From assembly GCF_000620705.1 (NCBI RefSeq), contig NZ_KK211166.1:731117-795116 (forward strand): a stretch of DNA of 64,000 nt, in the 5' to 3' direction. Position numbers and translations under genes: made by a program. Under the pieces are notes generated by a model. That model saw only the letters and a list, made by a program, of their open reading frames with translations, was not told where the DNA came from and searched no databases. Source of the stretch: Nocardioides sp. URHA0020 (GTDB taxonomy: Bacteria; Actinomycetota; Actinomycetes; Propionibacteriales; Nocardioidaceae). This document shows, in pieces, positions 25,345-34,239 of this stretch; within the stretch, counting starts at the first letter, position 1; each line of letters begins with the position of its first letter.

Positions 25345-25635
25345 TCAGCCGACCTCCTTGAACGGGTTGTGGTCGGCGAGGATCCGGTCGACACGCGCCT
25401 GGTCGAGGCGGGACACGACGTACTGGCTCTCCTGGGCGTCGCGGACGCACTTGGCCAGCGCGAAGGACGAGGTCGTCAGGAAGAGGGTGCCGAGGGCGAG
25501 GAAGGCCTTGGGCCAGGGGTCGGCGGGGAGGTAGAAGATGGCGACCATCATGGTCAGCAGCGCGATGCCGAAGGCGAGCGCCGACTGGGCGAAGAAGGCG
25601 GTGGTGTTCTTGGCGGCGGGGGTCGGGGTGTCCAT
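25345..25635 (-). CDS. YiaA/YiaB family inner-membrane protein
   Basis: The 96-residue protein has two TM segments (FFAQSALAFGIALLTMMVAIFYLPA and AFLALGTLFLTTSSFALAKCVRD) followed by the RDAQESQYVVSRLDQARVDRIL tail characteristic of YiaA/YiaB proteins. The ATG at 25635 is preferred over a start 9 codons upstream by alignment to the usual length. It forms a pair with the next small membrane gene, and its function is unknown. Confidence 0.82.
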   Translation of the reverse strand: MDTPTPAAKNTTAFFAQSALAFGIALLTMMVAIFYLPADPWPKAFLALGTLFLTTSSFALAKCVRDAQESQYVVSRLDQARVDRILADHNPFKEVG

Positions 25636-25709
25636 GACCGGGAGTCTGGTCGCGGCGCCCACCGCCTGACATCAGCACGGATACTCAGCTTGCTGCGAGA
25701 CTGCGCCGT

Positions 25710-26843
25710 GTGAGCTCGTGGACGTCCTCTGCCTCGATCGCCGTCAAGGACCGGATGTTCCGGGCGCTCGCGGCCCTGCGCATCGTCGTCCTCGTCAACT
25801 CCGTCGCCCTGAACCTCTACCGCATCGACGAGTTCACCCGACCGGTCGCCGCCGTGGTCTGCCTGTCGGTGATGGTCGCGTGGACCGCCTTCACCACGTG
25901 GGCGTACGCCGACCAGGCCCGCCGCGGCTTCCCGCTCCTGGCCGCCGACCTGGCGGTGGCGCTGGCGCTCCTGCTGCTCACGCCCTGGGTCAAGGGTCCG
26001 GACTTCAGCACCAGCCTGCCGGGCTTCTGGGTGATGGGCGCCCTCTTCGCGTGGGCGGTGCAGTACCGGCTGGTGGGCGGGCTGGTGGCCGGCGTCCTGC
26101 TCGCCGCGGCCGACCTCCTGCGCCAGGACATCATCGACTCCTCCGACTACGGCAACACCTTCCTGCTGGTGATCGGCGGGACGATCGTCGGCTTCATGTG
26201 CGACTCCCTGCAGCAGATGGCCACCGAGCGCGACGTGGCCGAGCGCTCCGCGGCGATGGCGGCCGAACGTGCTCGGCTGGCTCGCGCCGTCCACGACGGC
26301 GTGCTCCAGGTCCTGGCCCTCGTGCAGCGCCGCGGCCGGGAGCTGGGCGGCGCGGCCGCCGAGCTGGGCCGGCTGGCAGGGGAGCAGGAGCGTGAGCTGC
26401 GGGGCCTGATCCACGCGCAGGAGGCCGTGGAGACCGTTGGCGGCGGCGAGACCGTGGACCTGGTCGCGGAGCTGGCCCGGCTCGAGCGACAGTCGGTCAC
26501 GGTGGCGACGCCGGGCTCCCCGGTCGAGGTCCCGGCCGGTACGGCGTACGAGCTCGCGGCCGTGACGCGGGCCTGCCTCGACAACGTGCGGGTGCACGTG
26601 GGCGAGGACGCGGGGGCCTGGGTGCTGCTGCAGGCCTTCCCGGACCGGCTCGAGCTGTCGGTGCGCGACGACGGGCCCGGCATCGCGGACGGTCGGCTCG
26701 AGGAGGCGGCGGCGCAGGGCCGGCTCGGGGTCAGCGAGTCGATCCGTGGGCGGATCGCGGACCTCGGCGGCACCGCCGAGCTGGTGACGGGATCGTTCGG
26801 GACCGAGTGGGAGTTCGTCGTACCGCGCACGGAGAGGTCTTAG
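25710..26843 (+). CDS. macS: Sensor histidine kinase, MacS family (DUF5931)
   Basis: The 377-residue protein has five to six N-terminal TM segments (residues about 20-160), then the dimerisation/phosphoacceptor box ERARLARAVHDGVLQVLALV with His195, and an ATPase domain with N-box ACLDNVRVHV and G-box RDDGPGIADG. This matches MacS, the actinobacterial sensor with a DUF5931 membrane domain. The start is GTG. The response regulator follows 10 nt downstream, so the pair is one operon. The signal is unknown. Confidence 0.85.
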   Translation: MSSWTSSASIAVKDRMFRALAALRIVVLVNSVALNLYRIDEFTRPVAAVVCLSVMVAWTAFTTWAYADQARRGFPLLAADLAVALALLLLTPWVKGPDFSTSLPGFWVMGALFAWAVQYRLVGGLVAGVLLAAADLLRQDIIDSSDYGNTFLLVIGGTIVGFMCDSLQQMATERDVAERSAAMAAERARLARAVHDGVLQVLALVQRRGRELGGAAAELGRLAGEQERELRGLIHAQEAVETVGGGETVDLVAELARLERQSVTVATPGSPVEVPAGTAYELAAVTRACLDNVRVHVGEDAGAWVLLQAFPDRLELSVRDDGPGIADGRLEEAAAQGRLGVSESIRGRIADLGGTAELVTGSFGTEWEFVVPRTERS

Positions 26844-26853
26844 GGTCGTCGCC

Positions 26854-27516
26854 ATGAGCGACTCCGAGGCGCCGATCCGGGTGATGGTCGTCGACGACCA
26901 CCCGCTGTGGCGCGACGCCGTCGAGCGCGACCTGGCCGCGGCCGGCCTAGACGTGGTCGCCGTGGCCTCCGACGGACGCTCCGCGCTGGCCCGCTTCCCG
27001 GCCGCCCGGCCGCAGGTGGTCGTGCTCGACCTGCAGATCCCGGAGCCTGACGGCGTCGCGGTCACCGCCGAGATGGTGCAGGTGGACCCGTCGGTGCGGG
27101 TGCTCATCCTGTCCGCGTCCGGCGAGCACGCCGACGTCCTCGCGGCGGTGAAGGCAGGTGCCACGGGCTACCTGGTGAAGTCGGCGTCCCGCGAGGAGCT
27201 GCTGAGCGCCGTCCGACGCGTGGCGCACGGCGACCCGGTCTTCACGCCGGGCCTGGCGGGGCTGGTGCTCGGCGAGTTCCAGCGGATGTCGGACGCCCCC
27301 GAGCCCGGGCCGCCGGACACCGGGCTGACCGAGCGCGAGACCGAGGTGCTGAAGATGGTCGCCAAGGGCCTGTCCTACCGGCAGATCGCCGAGCGCCTCG
27401 TGCTCTCCCACCGCACCGTGCAGAACCACGTCCAGAACACGCTGCGCAAGCTGCAGCTGCACAACCGCGTCGAGCTCACCCGCTTCGCCATCGAGCACGG
27501 ACTCGACGCCGAGTAG
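26854..27516 (+). CDS. macR: NarL/LuxR-type response regulator
   Basis: The 220-residue protein has a receiver domain with acidic pocket VVDDHP, phosphorylated Asp59 in VVVLDLQIPEPDG and Lys in GYLVKSAS. The C-terminal LuxR HTH is LTERETEVLKMVAKGLSYRQIAERLVLSHRTVQNHVQNTLRKL. It is the partner of the upstream MacS-like kinase and controls unknown target genes. Confidence 0.92.
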   Translation: MSDSEAPIRVMVVDDHPLWRDAVERDLAAAGLDVVAVASDGRSALARFPAARPQVVVLDLQIPEPDGVAVTAEMVQVDPSVRVLILSASGEHADVLAAVKAGATGYLVKSASREELLSAVRRVAHGDPVFTPGLAGLVLGEFQRMSDAPEPGPPDTGLTERETEVLKMVAKGLSYRQIAERLVLSHRTVQNHVQNTLRKLQLHNRVELTRFAIEHGLDAE

Positions 27517-27677
27517 GTGGCGGTGACCCGGGGAGGCGACGTCCCCGACGCCTCGCGCCAGTGAGTCCGGGCAGGAAGACCCCACCCTGTCGCGGGTGAG
27601 GTGGAGCAACCCCTCGGCCTGCCACACTCCAGCCACATCCCGGGCGCGACACGCCCCATCTGCGGAAGAGGTACGCC

Positions 27678-28073
27678 ATGGACTCCATGACCAACGACTT
27701 CGGAGAGGTTCTCCTCTGGTCGTTCTGGTTCTTCATCTGGATCGCCGCACTCATGGTGTGGTTCCGGTGCCTGTTCGACCTGTTCGGCGACCACACGCTG
27801 AGCGGGTGGGGCAAGGCCGGATGGGCGATCCTGCTCATCTTCGTCCCCTGGGTCGGCGCGCTGATCTACCTGATCGCGCGGGGTCGCAGCATGACCGAGC
27901 GGCAGATGGCGAAGGCGGCAGAGCTGCAGGCCGCGCAGGCGGACTACGTCCGGGAGGTGGCCGGCACCTCGAACTCCGCCGCCGACCAGATCGCCACCGC
28001 CAAGGCCCTGCTCGACTCGGGAGCCATCGACCAGTCCGAGTTCGACACCCTGAAGGCCAAGGCGCTGGTCTGA
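27678..28073 (+). CDS. PLDc_N / SHOCT-domain membrane protein
   Basis: The 131-residue protein has two TM segments (LLWSFWFFIWIAALMVWFRCLF and WAILLIFVPWVGALIYLIARGR) forming a PLDc_N-like domain, a linker, and a C-terminal SHOCT motif ATAKALLDSGAIDQSEFDTLKAKAL. SHOCT helices mediate oligomerisation. An AGAGG site precedes the ATG. Related small proteins are often stress-induced in actinobacteria. Confidence 0.82.
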   Translation: MDSMTNDFGEVLLWSFWFFIWIAALMVWFRCLFDLFGDHTLSGWGKAGWAILLIFVPWVGALIYLIARGRSMTERQMAKAAELQAAQADYVREVAGTSNSAADQIATAKALLDSGAIDQSEFDTLKAKALV

Positions 28074-28167
28074 GGGCCTGCCACGCCGCCCACCCCTACC
28101 CGGTGGAGCTGCCCCACCACACGCTCGCCGAGCGTGGGTACCACCCTGGCGAAGGAGCCGCACCATC

Positions 28168-28743
28168 ATGTCTGACGAGTCCACCACCTCCGACCTCGAG
28201 GTCACCGCTGCCGCCGTCTCGGACGGCGCCTACTCCCTGATTGTCGCCGACTTCAGCGACACCGACATGGCTTGGGAGGCGTACGAGGCACTCAAGTCCG
28301 TCGAGGACGGCCGCACCGTCGAGATCGAGGGCGTCGTGGTCGTGAAGCGGTCCGCCGAGGGCACGCTCGAGATCCTCAAGGCGACCGACCACAGCACGAA
28401 GTCGGGTCTCACGTGGGGCCTGGTCGGAGGGATCGCGCTCGGCGTCGTCTTCCCGCCCTCGATCCTCGGCAGCGCCGCTGTCGTGGGCTCCGCCGGCGCC
28501 CTTGCCGGCAAGCTGCGCCAGCGCCACCACCACGCCGAGCTCGAGCAGCAGCTCGAGCTCGCGATCCCGCCCGGGCACTCCGGCCTGCTCGCCCTGGTCT
28601 CCGACCCCGGCGCGGTCCGGATCCGCCAGGCGCTCGAGCGTGCGGATGCGATCGTCGAGTCCGCCATCGACAAGGTCGAGGCCGACGACATCAAGGCCGC
28701 CGCCAAGGAGGCCGAGCGGACCGAGGCGAGCTCCGGCAGCTGA
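28168..28743 (+). CDS. DUF1269 family membrane protein
   Basis: The 191-residue protein has the DUF1269 layout: YSLIVADFSDTDMAWEAYEALKSVEDGRTVEIEGVVVVKRSAEG, then a glycine-rich membrane hairpin (GLTWGLVGGIALGVVFPPSILGSAAVVGSAGALAG) and a C-terminal IPPGHSGLLALV segment. Proteins of this family are often stress-related, but their function is unsettled. It ends in a strong terminator. Confidence 0.8.
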   Translation: MSDESTTSDLEVTAAAVSDGAYSLIVADFSDTDMAWEAYEALKSVEDGRTVEIEGVVVVKRSAEGTLEILKATDHSTKSGLTWGLVGGIALGVVFPPSILGSAAVVGSAGALAGKLRQRHHHAELEQQLELAIPPGHSGLLALVSDPGAVRIRQALERADAIVESAIDKVEADDIKAAAKEAERTEASSGS

Positions 28744-28751
28744 CCGGGGCC

Positions 28752-28782
28752 CCCCGCAGCCGAGGTGCGCGCGGCTGCGGGG
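28752..28782 (+). terminator. Rho-independent-type terminator after DUF1269 gene
   Basis: CCCCGCAGCCG (28752-28762) and CGGCTGCGGGG (28772-28782) form a perfect 11-bp stem with a 9-nt loop, 9 nt after the stop codon. There is no U-tract, as usual in actinobacteria. Confidence 0.75.
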
Positions 28783-28835
28783 TCGCCTCATCCGGCGACG
28801 GCCGAGATCTGGTGAGGGGGCCCGGGTCGGCAGGA

Positions 28836-29378
28836 TCAGCCGAGATCGTGCGACAACGAGTCCACCACGACGGCGATCGCCAGCATCAGGGCCGGGTTCT
28901 CGCCGGGGCTGATCTCCACACCGTACGTGTCGGCGATCCGGAACCACTTCTTCGAGACCTCGGCGATCTTGTCACCGCCCCGGCTGATCTTGTACTCGTG
29001 GTCGACGATGTTGCCCTGGACATCGAGGTCCTCGCCGTTGACCACATCGACCTTGTAGCGGTCCCGCAGGGGCGAGATCATCGCCTTCTTCACGGTGGCG
29101 AGGGTCTCGCCGGCGGCGTCCTCGATCGACATCGTGTCGCGGATCGAGAGCTTGCGCTCCTGGATCTTCATCAGCTCGTGACCGGAGGCGTCCTCGATGA
29201 GCAGCGTCTTGCGGATCCGCAGCGCCTTGCCGTTGACCTTGAACGCCCGCTCGCCGTGCTCGTCCTCGATCCAGTAGTCATCTCCGATCGAGACGAGCTT
29301 CTCCCGCATCCGGTACGTCGTGCTCCCGCGGCCGCCGCGGTCGTCTCGGCGGTCCTGTCGTCGATCCCTGAGTCCCAT
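28836..29378 (-). CDS. LURP-one-related (Tubby-like) protein
   Basis: The 180-residue protein has the repeating pattern DDYWIEDEHGERAFKVNGKAL, LLIEDASGHELMKIQERKL, MSIEDAAGETLATVKKAM and ISRGGDKIAEVSKKWF of the LURP-one / scramblase-like beta-barrel fold. The N-terminus is basic and low-complexity. The ATG at 29378 is chosen; an in-frame start 6 codons upstream has no better ribosome site. Members bind phospholipids in eukaryotes, and the bacterial role is unknown. Confidence 0.8.
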   Translation of the reverse strand: MGLRDRRQDRRDDRGGRGSTTYRMREKLVSIGDDYWIEDEHGERAFKVNGKALRIRKTLLIEDASGHELMKIQERKLSIRDTMSIEDAAGETLATVKKAMISPLRDRYKVDVVNGEDLDVQGNIVDHEYKISRGGDKIAEVSKKWFRIADTYGVEISPGENPALMLAIAVVVDSLSHDLG

Positions 29379-29980
29379 AGGGACAACCTCGTGCACCTGA
29401 GCCCTGCTGTGATCGCCTGATCCGGGTGAGCAGCACGCAGGATGCGCTCCGCGGTCGATGTTGCAGGAATCGAATGGGCCAGATCGGTGACCGAGGACCG
29501 TCGCTAACCGATTCGGGTAACCCTCAACAGCGGGAAACTTACTCGCCCCGGCTGACGACGGCGCCTCGTCCTCTCAAAGGGGGGAGGGCGGGGCGTCCCC
29601 CACGTCCGGACCTCGCCATCACGCGGTCGTGAGCGCACCCGACGACAGCCGCGGCGCTGCGCAACGGAAGTCGCCCATGTGGAGGATGAGCCACCGGGCC
29701 TCCGGCGGTACGTTGGGAGCCGGCGCGCCTCCGTCCTCATTCCCCCGTGGGAGACGGAGGCGCGTCCTGTGAGCTCGGTGTCAATAGTCGAAAGACGTCG
29801 TGTTCGAATCCCGCAGCGAGGCGTAGCGTTCCGCGCACGGCCCCTCGCGGGCCGGACGATGGACGCCGGTCGACGAGCTCCTGGTGGGGGAACCAGGTTC
29901 GTTCGGGGGACGACGGACGTGGGTTGGTCCGACCGAGACGCTGCCGGCCCGAGATGGCGGCGAGGACGTCGGCACCTGGA
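29379..29980. other. Non-coding stretch with one long hairpin
   Basis: I see no credible gene here. CGCGCCTCCGTC (29724-29735) and GACGGAGGCGCG (29753-29764) form a 12-bp hairpin with a 17-nt loop. Around 29807 the string TTCGAATCCCGC resembles the T-arm of a tRNA, but no matching D- or anticodon arm is found, so it may be a tRNA relic. Confidence 0.5.
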
Positions 29981-30022
29981 GAACGGCCCCTGGCCTGCAG
30001 TGCTGCAGGTCAGGGGCCGTTC
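29981..30022 (-). terminator. Terminator of tRNA-Thr
   Basis: Two 20-nt arms (29981-30000 and 30003-30022) pair with one mismatch around a 2-nt loop. The arms contain GGCCCCTG and CAGGGGCC. It lies 5 nt beyond the 3' end of the tRNA gene on the minus strand. Confidence 0.8.
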
Positions 30023-30027
30023 GACGG

Positions 30028-30100
30028 AGCCGCCTGTCAGAATCGAACTGACGACCTTCTCATTACGAGTGAGATGCTCTACCGACTGAGCTAAGGCGGC
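30028..30100 (-). tRNA. tRNA-Thr (anticodon CGU)
   Basis: The minus strand folds as a cloverleaf. The acceptor stem is GCCGCCT/AGGCGGC with discriminator T, the D-arm is AGCTCAGTCGGTAGAGC, the anticodon stem-loop has loop CTCGTAA giving anticodon CGU, and the T-arm is GTCAG-TTCGATT-CTGAC. CCA is not encoded. It reads ACG codons, which are frequent in this genome. Confidence 0.95.
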
Positions 30101-30306
30101 GTGCTGCCCCGGGCGACTGCGAGCGGTCCCCGGGCAACGCCGGGAAGTATACGGAGCGCCGACCTCGGTCGCGAAACCGGCGTCGCCCCCGCCGCTCGGA
30201 CCCGAAATGCACGATGCCCGGATCGCACAGATCCGGGCATTGCGGGCCCCGTCCGGACGACGAACGCGACGACGTCGTACGGCGGGCAGCGTGGGTGAGC
30301 CGGGGC

Positions 30307-30489
30307 TCAGGCGGCGAGCGCGACCTTCGAGGTCGACACGCTCTTCTTGCCGGTCACCAGGCTCTGGTCGGCGCCGCACCAGCAGGTGAAGGCGACGACG
30401 ATGCCGTGGTCGGTGTTGGTCATCGCGGTGACCATGCTCGGGAAGATGAGCTGGCGCTTCTCGCACGCGGTGCACTGGTGGTCGAACAT
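30307..30489 (-). CDS. Small zinc-ribbon-like protein
   Basis: The 60-residue protein MFDHQCTACEKRQL... has CxxC at residues 6-9 and CWC at 36-38, a likely four-Cys zinc site around a compact beta ribbon, followed by a basic tail. A GGGAGG site precedes the ATG. Close relatives are widespread single-gene hypotheticals in actinobacteria. Its role is unknown, possibly nucleic-acid or protein binding. Confidence 0.75.
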   Translation of the reverse strand: MFDHQCTACEKRQLIFPSMVTAMTNTDHGIVVAFTCWCGADQSLVTGKKSVSTSKVALAA

Positions 30490-30563
30490 GGGGGGACCTC
30501 CCTCTCGATGGCCTTGGACGCTTCGTCCGAGCGTCTCCGAGTTCCATGGTTCAACATCTGTAT

Positions 30564-30613
30564 CCATAGGGGTAGCCTTTCTTTCCTTCGGAAACCACAG
30601 GCCTCCCCTATGG
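30564..30613. promoter_or_regulatory. Inverted repeat overlapping LysR start codon
   Basis: CCATAGGGG at 30564-30572 is repeated as CCCCTATGG at 30605-30613, and the pairing extends to 14 bp with two mismatches. The right arm contains the ATG of the LysR gene. This is a plausible autoregulatory operator covering the promoter of both this gene and the divergent zinc-ribbon gene. Confidence 0.5.
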
Positions 30614-31539
30614 TTGTGACCGTGCTCTCCCTCCACCAGCTGACCTGCTTCCTCGCGACGTACGAACAGGGCTCGCTGACCGCGGCCGCCGAGGAGCTGG
30701 GCTACGCGCAGCCGTCGGTCTCCGAGCAGATCCGGTCCCTGGAGAAGTCCCTCGGCGTCCAGCTCTTCCGCCGGGTCGGGCGCGGCGTCGTGCCCACCAC
30801 GGTCGCCGACACCCTGCGACCGCACGCCGAGCGGGTGCTCGCCGCGGTGGAGGAGGCGCAGCAGTCGGTGCAGCGGGTGAAGAGCCTCGAGACCGGCACG
30901 ATCCGGTTCGGCATGTTCGGCACGGCTCGGCTGTACGCCGGCGCGGGGCTCGTCGCCGACGTGCTGTCGCGCTATCCCGGCGTGCGCGTGGAGCTGATCG
31001 GGCAGAACTCGATGGACGTGCAGGAGGACCTGCGCCGGGGCCGGCTGGAGGCGGCCATGATCGCCGTGCCGTCGGTCAACAGCGAGGGGCTCGAGGTCAC
31101 GCCGATCGCGCGCGACGAGCTCGTCTACATCAGCCGCGACCCGGCGCGGCTGGAGACACCGGTGACCGCGCACCGGCTCGCGCTCGCGTCGCTGGTGATG
31201 CCGGAGACGACCTGGCGCGCCGACGACTCGACCCGCAAGGTGCTGCGCCAGATGCTGCACGAGACCGGCCGCAACCCGCAGACCCGGATCGAGGTCGAGG
31301 ACGTCGAGACCGCGGTGGAGCTGGTCGGCATGGGCTACGCCGACTCGGTGGTCCCGAAGGGCGCGGCCCTGCAGCTCCTCCCCCGGCTCGCGCCGGGCGC
31401 CGGGTGGGCCTCACTGCGACCGCGGCAGTACGACACGTTCGCGATCGTGCACCGCGCCGGCGCCACGCTGTCCATCGCCGCGCAGCTGATGATCGAGCTC
31501 GCGACCGCCCGGATCCGCGCCATCGCCGACCCGCTGTGA
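30610..31539 (+). CDS. LysR family transcriptional regulator
   Basis: The 309-residue protein has the LysR HTH (LHQLTCFLATYEQGSLTAAAEELGYAQPSVSEQIRSLEKSLG) and an effector domain from about residue 95. The ATG at 30610 lies inside an inverted repeat and has no ribosome site. A GTG four codons later (30622) would give the start VLSLHQL and is an equal candidate. Neighbours give no hint of its target except the divergent zinc-ribbon gene. Confidence 0.85.
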   Translation: MVVTVLSLHQLTCFLATYEQGSLTAAAEELGYAQPSVSEQIRSLEKSLGVQLFRRVGRGVVPTTVADTLRPHAERVLAAVEEAQQSVQRVKSLETGTIRFGMFGTARLYAGAGLVADVLSRYPGVRVELIGQNSMDVQEDLRRGRLEAAMIAVPSVNSEGLEVTPIARDELVYISRDPARLETPVTAHRLALASLVMPETTWRADDSTRKVLRQMLHETGRNPQTRIEVEDVETAVELVGMGYADSVVPKGAALQLLPRLAPGAGWASLRPRQYDTFAIVHRAGATLSIAAQLMIELATARIRAIADPL

Positions 31540-31543
31540 GCCG

Positions 31544-33088
31544 TCAGCAGGAGAGCCCGTCGTCGGGCACGGTGCCGGCCAGGTAGTAGGCGTCGACGGC
31601 CCGGTCGACGCACTTGTTGCCCTCCGTGTAGCCGGTGTGACCGTCACCGTCGCGACTGACCAGGACGCCCGAGTCGAGCTCCGCGGCGAGGCTCTTGGCC
31701 CAGACGTACGGCGTCGCCGGGTCGCGCGTCGTCCCGATCACCACGATCGGGGCCGCGCCCGTGGCGGTGATCGTGCGGGCCGGCTCGGTCGACCTCGCCT
31801 GCATGCCGCCGCAGCTGGTCTGCCCCCAGGCGAAGACGGTGCCGAAGGTCGGGGACGCCTGCTCGAAGTCCGAGAGGCTGGCCGGGACCTTCGCGGCCGG
31901 GATCGCCCACGGGTCGTCGAGGCAGCTGATGGCGTAGAAGGCCTCGCTGCCGTTGTCGGTGTAGCCGTTGCGGCCGCGTCCCGAGTAGATGTCGGAGAAG
32001 GACAGCAGGGTCGACCCGTCGCCGTCGAACGCCTGCTGCAGCCCCATCGTCAGCGCCGACCAGGAGTCGCGGCTGTAGAGCGGCAGCACCGTGCCGTAGA
32101 AGGCGTTGCCGACCTCGAGCCGGCGGTCGCCGGCGGGGATCGGCTGCTCGTCGACGTCCTCGAAGAACCGCTGCATCCGCGCGAGCCCGGCGTCGAGGCT
32201 GTCGCCGAGGAAGCAGTCCCCGCCGTCCACGCAGTCCTGGACGTAGGCGCGCAGCGCCGTCTCGAAGCCGCCGGCCTGCCCGAGGCTGAGGTCGCGCGAG
32301 CTCAGGGCGACGTCGATGGCACCGTCGAGGACCATCCGGCCGACCCGGTCGGGGAAGAGGTCGGCGTACGTCGCGCCGAGCTTGGTGCCGTAGGAGGCGC
32401 CGTAGTACGTCATCTCCGACTCGCCGAGAGCGGCCCGCAGCACGTCCATGTCACGGGCGGCCTCGACGGTGGTGATGTGGGAGGCGAGCTCACCGGACCT
32501 CTCGACGCAGCCCCGCCCGAGCTCGTCGGCGAAGCCCACGTAGGTGGCCACCTCGGCCGGGGTGTCCGGGTCGGGGTCCTGCGCGATGTAGGCGTCGAGG
32601 TCGCTGTCGGAGAGGCAGTCGACCGGGTCGCTGTCGCCGGTGCCGCGCGGGTCGAAGCCCACCACGTCGTAGGCATCGCTGACCTCGGGCGAGAAGACGA
32701 GTCCGGAGCGCGCGTAGTCGGTGCCGGCCGCCCCGGGCCCGCCCGGGTTGACCACGACGGACCCGATCCGCTTGTCGGGGTCGCCGGCCGGGACCTTGAG
32801 CACCTCGAGCGCGATCCGGCGACCGGCCGGCTTGCGGTAGTCGAGCGGCACCTCGAGGCGGCTGCACAGCGCGCCGGAGCGGCACGGCTCCCAGGCCAGG
32901 CGCTGCGAGTAGTAGGCGGCGAGCGCCGGGGTGGGGGCGTCGGTCGCCCCGGGACCGGGCGTGGTCGTGGGGACCGGCGGCGGCGCGGGCGAGGTGGCGT
33001 CACTGCCCCCGAGCACCGCGAGCGCGGCGACCCCGATGCCGGTGATCGCGAGCATGACCACGAGGACGAGCGCGACGATGCGGGTCAT
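31544..33088 (-). CDS. Secreted alpha/beta hydrolase, tripeptidyl aminopeptidase (SlpD/SlpE/TAP-like)
   Basis: The 514-residue protein has one N-terminal TM/signal segment (residues 4-26), a Pro-rich linker, and an alpha/beta-hydrolase fold. The nucleophile is Ser232 in YYGASYGTKLG, the acid lies in GTTRDPATPYVWA and the His in DGDGHTGYTEG, the last two within the TAP C-terminal domain. Paired Cys (residues 69/75, 158/194) fit export. Such enzymes remove tripeptides from secreted substrates. The start overlaps the holB stop (ATGA), so it is the last gene of the tmk-holB operon. Confidence 0.87.
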   Translation of the reverse strand: MTRIVALVLVVMLAITGIGVAALAVLGGSDATSPAPPPVPTTTPGPGATDAPTPALAAYYSQRLAWEPCRSGALCSRLEVPLDYRKPAGRRIALEVLKVPAGDPDKRIGSVVVNPGGPGAAGTDYARSGLVFSPEVSDAYDVVGFDPRGTGDSDPVDCLSDSDLDAYIAQDPDPDTPAEVATYVGFADELGRGCVERSGELASHITTVEAARDMDVLRAALGESEMTYYGASYGTKLGATYADLFPDRVGRMVLDGAIDVALSSRDLSLGQAGGFETALRAYVQDCVDGGDCFLGDSLDAGLARMQRFFEDVDEQPIPAGDRRLEVGNAFYGTVLPLYSRDSWSALTMGLQQAFDGDGSTLLSFSDIYSGRGRNGYTDNGSEAFYAISCLDDPWAIPAAKVPASLSDFEQASPTFGTVFAWGQTSCGGMQARSTEPARTITATGAAPIVVIGTTRDPATPYVWAKSLAAELDSGVLVSRDGDGHTGYTEGNKCVDRAVDAYYLAGTVPDDGLSC

Positions 33089-34239
33089 CCGGTCCGCACC
33101 TCCGGCGCGACCAGCGCCAGCATCATCGACTCCAGGGCGAGCGCGGGTTGCACGTTGAACTCCAGCATCTGCTCGCGGGCCTCGAAGACGGCGGCGATCC
33201 GACGCAGCTGGGCCTCCGGCGTGCCGGTGCGGGCCAGCAGCTCGATGTCGCCCCGGATCTCCTCGTTGACCAGTGTGCCGGGTGCCCCCGCGGAGACCGC
33301 GATCGCGTCGCGGTAGACCGAGACCAGGTCCATCAGGCCGCGGTCGACGACGTCGAGGTGCCGACGCTTCGCGCGGGTCTTCTGGTCCTTCTCCATGTCG
33401 CGCAGGACCGGGGCGTACTCCCGGGGCCGACGGCCGCGCTCCACCACGCCGTACGCCGCGTCGAGGTCGGCCTTGTCGCGCGCGTCGAGCTCGGAGGTGA
33501 TCGCGTCGGCCTCCTGCTTCGCGACGTCGTTGAGCGTGGTCGCGCGGGTCATGCAGGCGCCGAGCGAGGTGAGCTGGGCGGGGATCGCCACCACCTCGCG
33601 GCGCCGGTTGCGGGTGTCCTCGTCGCGCGCGAGCGCCCGGGCGCGGCCGATGTGACCCTGGCTGGCCCGGGCGGCGTACGAGGCCAGCGCCTCGTTGACG
33701 CCGGCGGTGCGGACCAGGAAGTCGGCGACCGCCTCGGCGGTCGGGGTCGTGAGCGTGATCAGCCGGCAGCGCGAGCGGATCGTGGGGAGCACGTCGTCGA
33801 CGGTGGGCGTGCAGAGCATCCACACGGTGCGCTCGGCCGGCTCCTCGATCGCCTTGAGCAGCGCGTTGCAGGCGCCCTCGGTCAGCCGGTCGGCGTCCTC
33901 GATGATCACGATCTGCCAGCGCGGGCCGACCGGGCTGAGCGCGGAGCGCCGGACGAGGTCGCGCACCTCCTTGATGCCGATCGAGAGCCGTTCGGTGCGG
34001 ATCACGGAGACGTCGGCGTGCGAGCCGGCGAGCACGGTGTGGCAGGCGTGGCAGGTGCCGCAGCCGGCGGGGTCCTCCGCGCACTGCAGCGCCGCGGCGA
34101 ATGCGACCGCGGCGTTGGACCGCCCCGATCCGGGCGGCCCGGTGAAGAGGAAGGCATGGCTCATGCCGTGCCCGGCAGCCGCCGCCTGCAGCGCCTCGAC
34201 GGCCCTGCGCTGGCCCACCAGGTCGTCCCAGACGCTCAT
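33085..34239 (-). CDS. holB: DNA polymerase III subunit delta'
   Basis: The 384-residue protein is a clamp-loader AAA+ subunit. Walker A is in FTGPPGSGRSNAA, the zinc module CAEDPAGCGTCHAC has the four-Cys spacing, Walker B is IVIIEDADRL, and sensor regions follow (PTIRSRCRLITL). The degenerate P-loop (GRS in place of GKS/T) is usual for delta', which does not hydrolyse ATP. It is coupled to tmk by a 4-nt overlap, as in many bacteria. Confidence 0.9.
   Translation of the reverse strand: MSVWDDLVGQRRAVEALQAAAAGHGMSHAFLFTGPPGSGRSNAAVAFAAALQCAEDPAGCGTCHACHTVLAGSHADVSVIRTERLSIGIKEVRDLVRRSALSPVGPRWQIVIIEDADRLTEGACNALLKAIEEPAERTVWMLCTPTVDDVLPTIRSRCRLITLTTPTAEAVADFLVRTAGVNEALASYAARASQGHIGRARALARDEDTRNRRREVVAIPAQLTSLGACMTRATTLNDVAKQEADAITSELDARDKADLDAAYGVVERGRRPREYAPVLRDMEKDQKTRAKRRHLDVVDRGLMDLVSVYRDAIAVSAGAPGTLVNEEIRGDIELLARTGTPEAQLRRIAAVFEAREQMLEFNVQPALALESMMLALVAPEVRTG

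Noticed and set aside
29800-29830. A second tRNA gene with T-arm TTCGAATCCCGC
   Set aside because: No acceptor, D or anticodon arms could be matched; possibly a decayed tRNA fragment.
29679-30089. Plus-strand open frame ending RIELTTFSLRVRCSTD
   Set aside because: It is the antisense translation of tRNA-Thr, a well-known artefact, and has no ribosome site.
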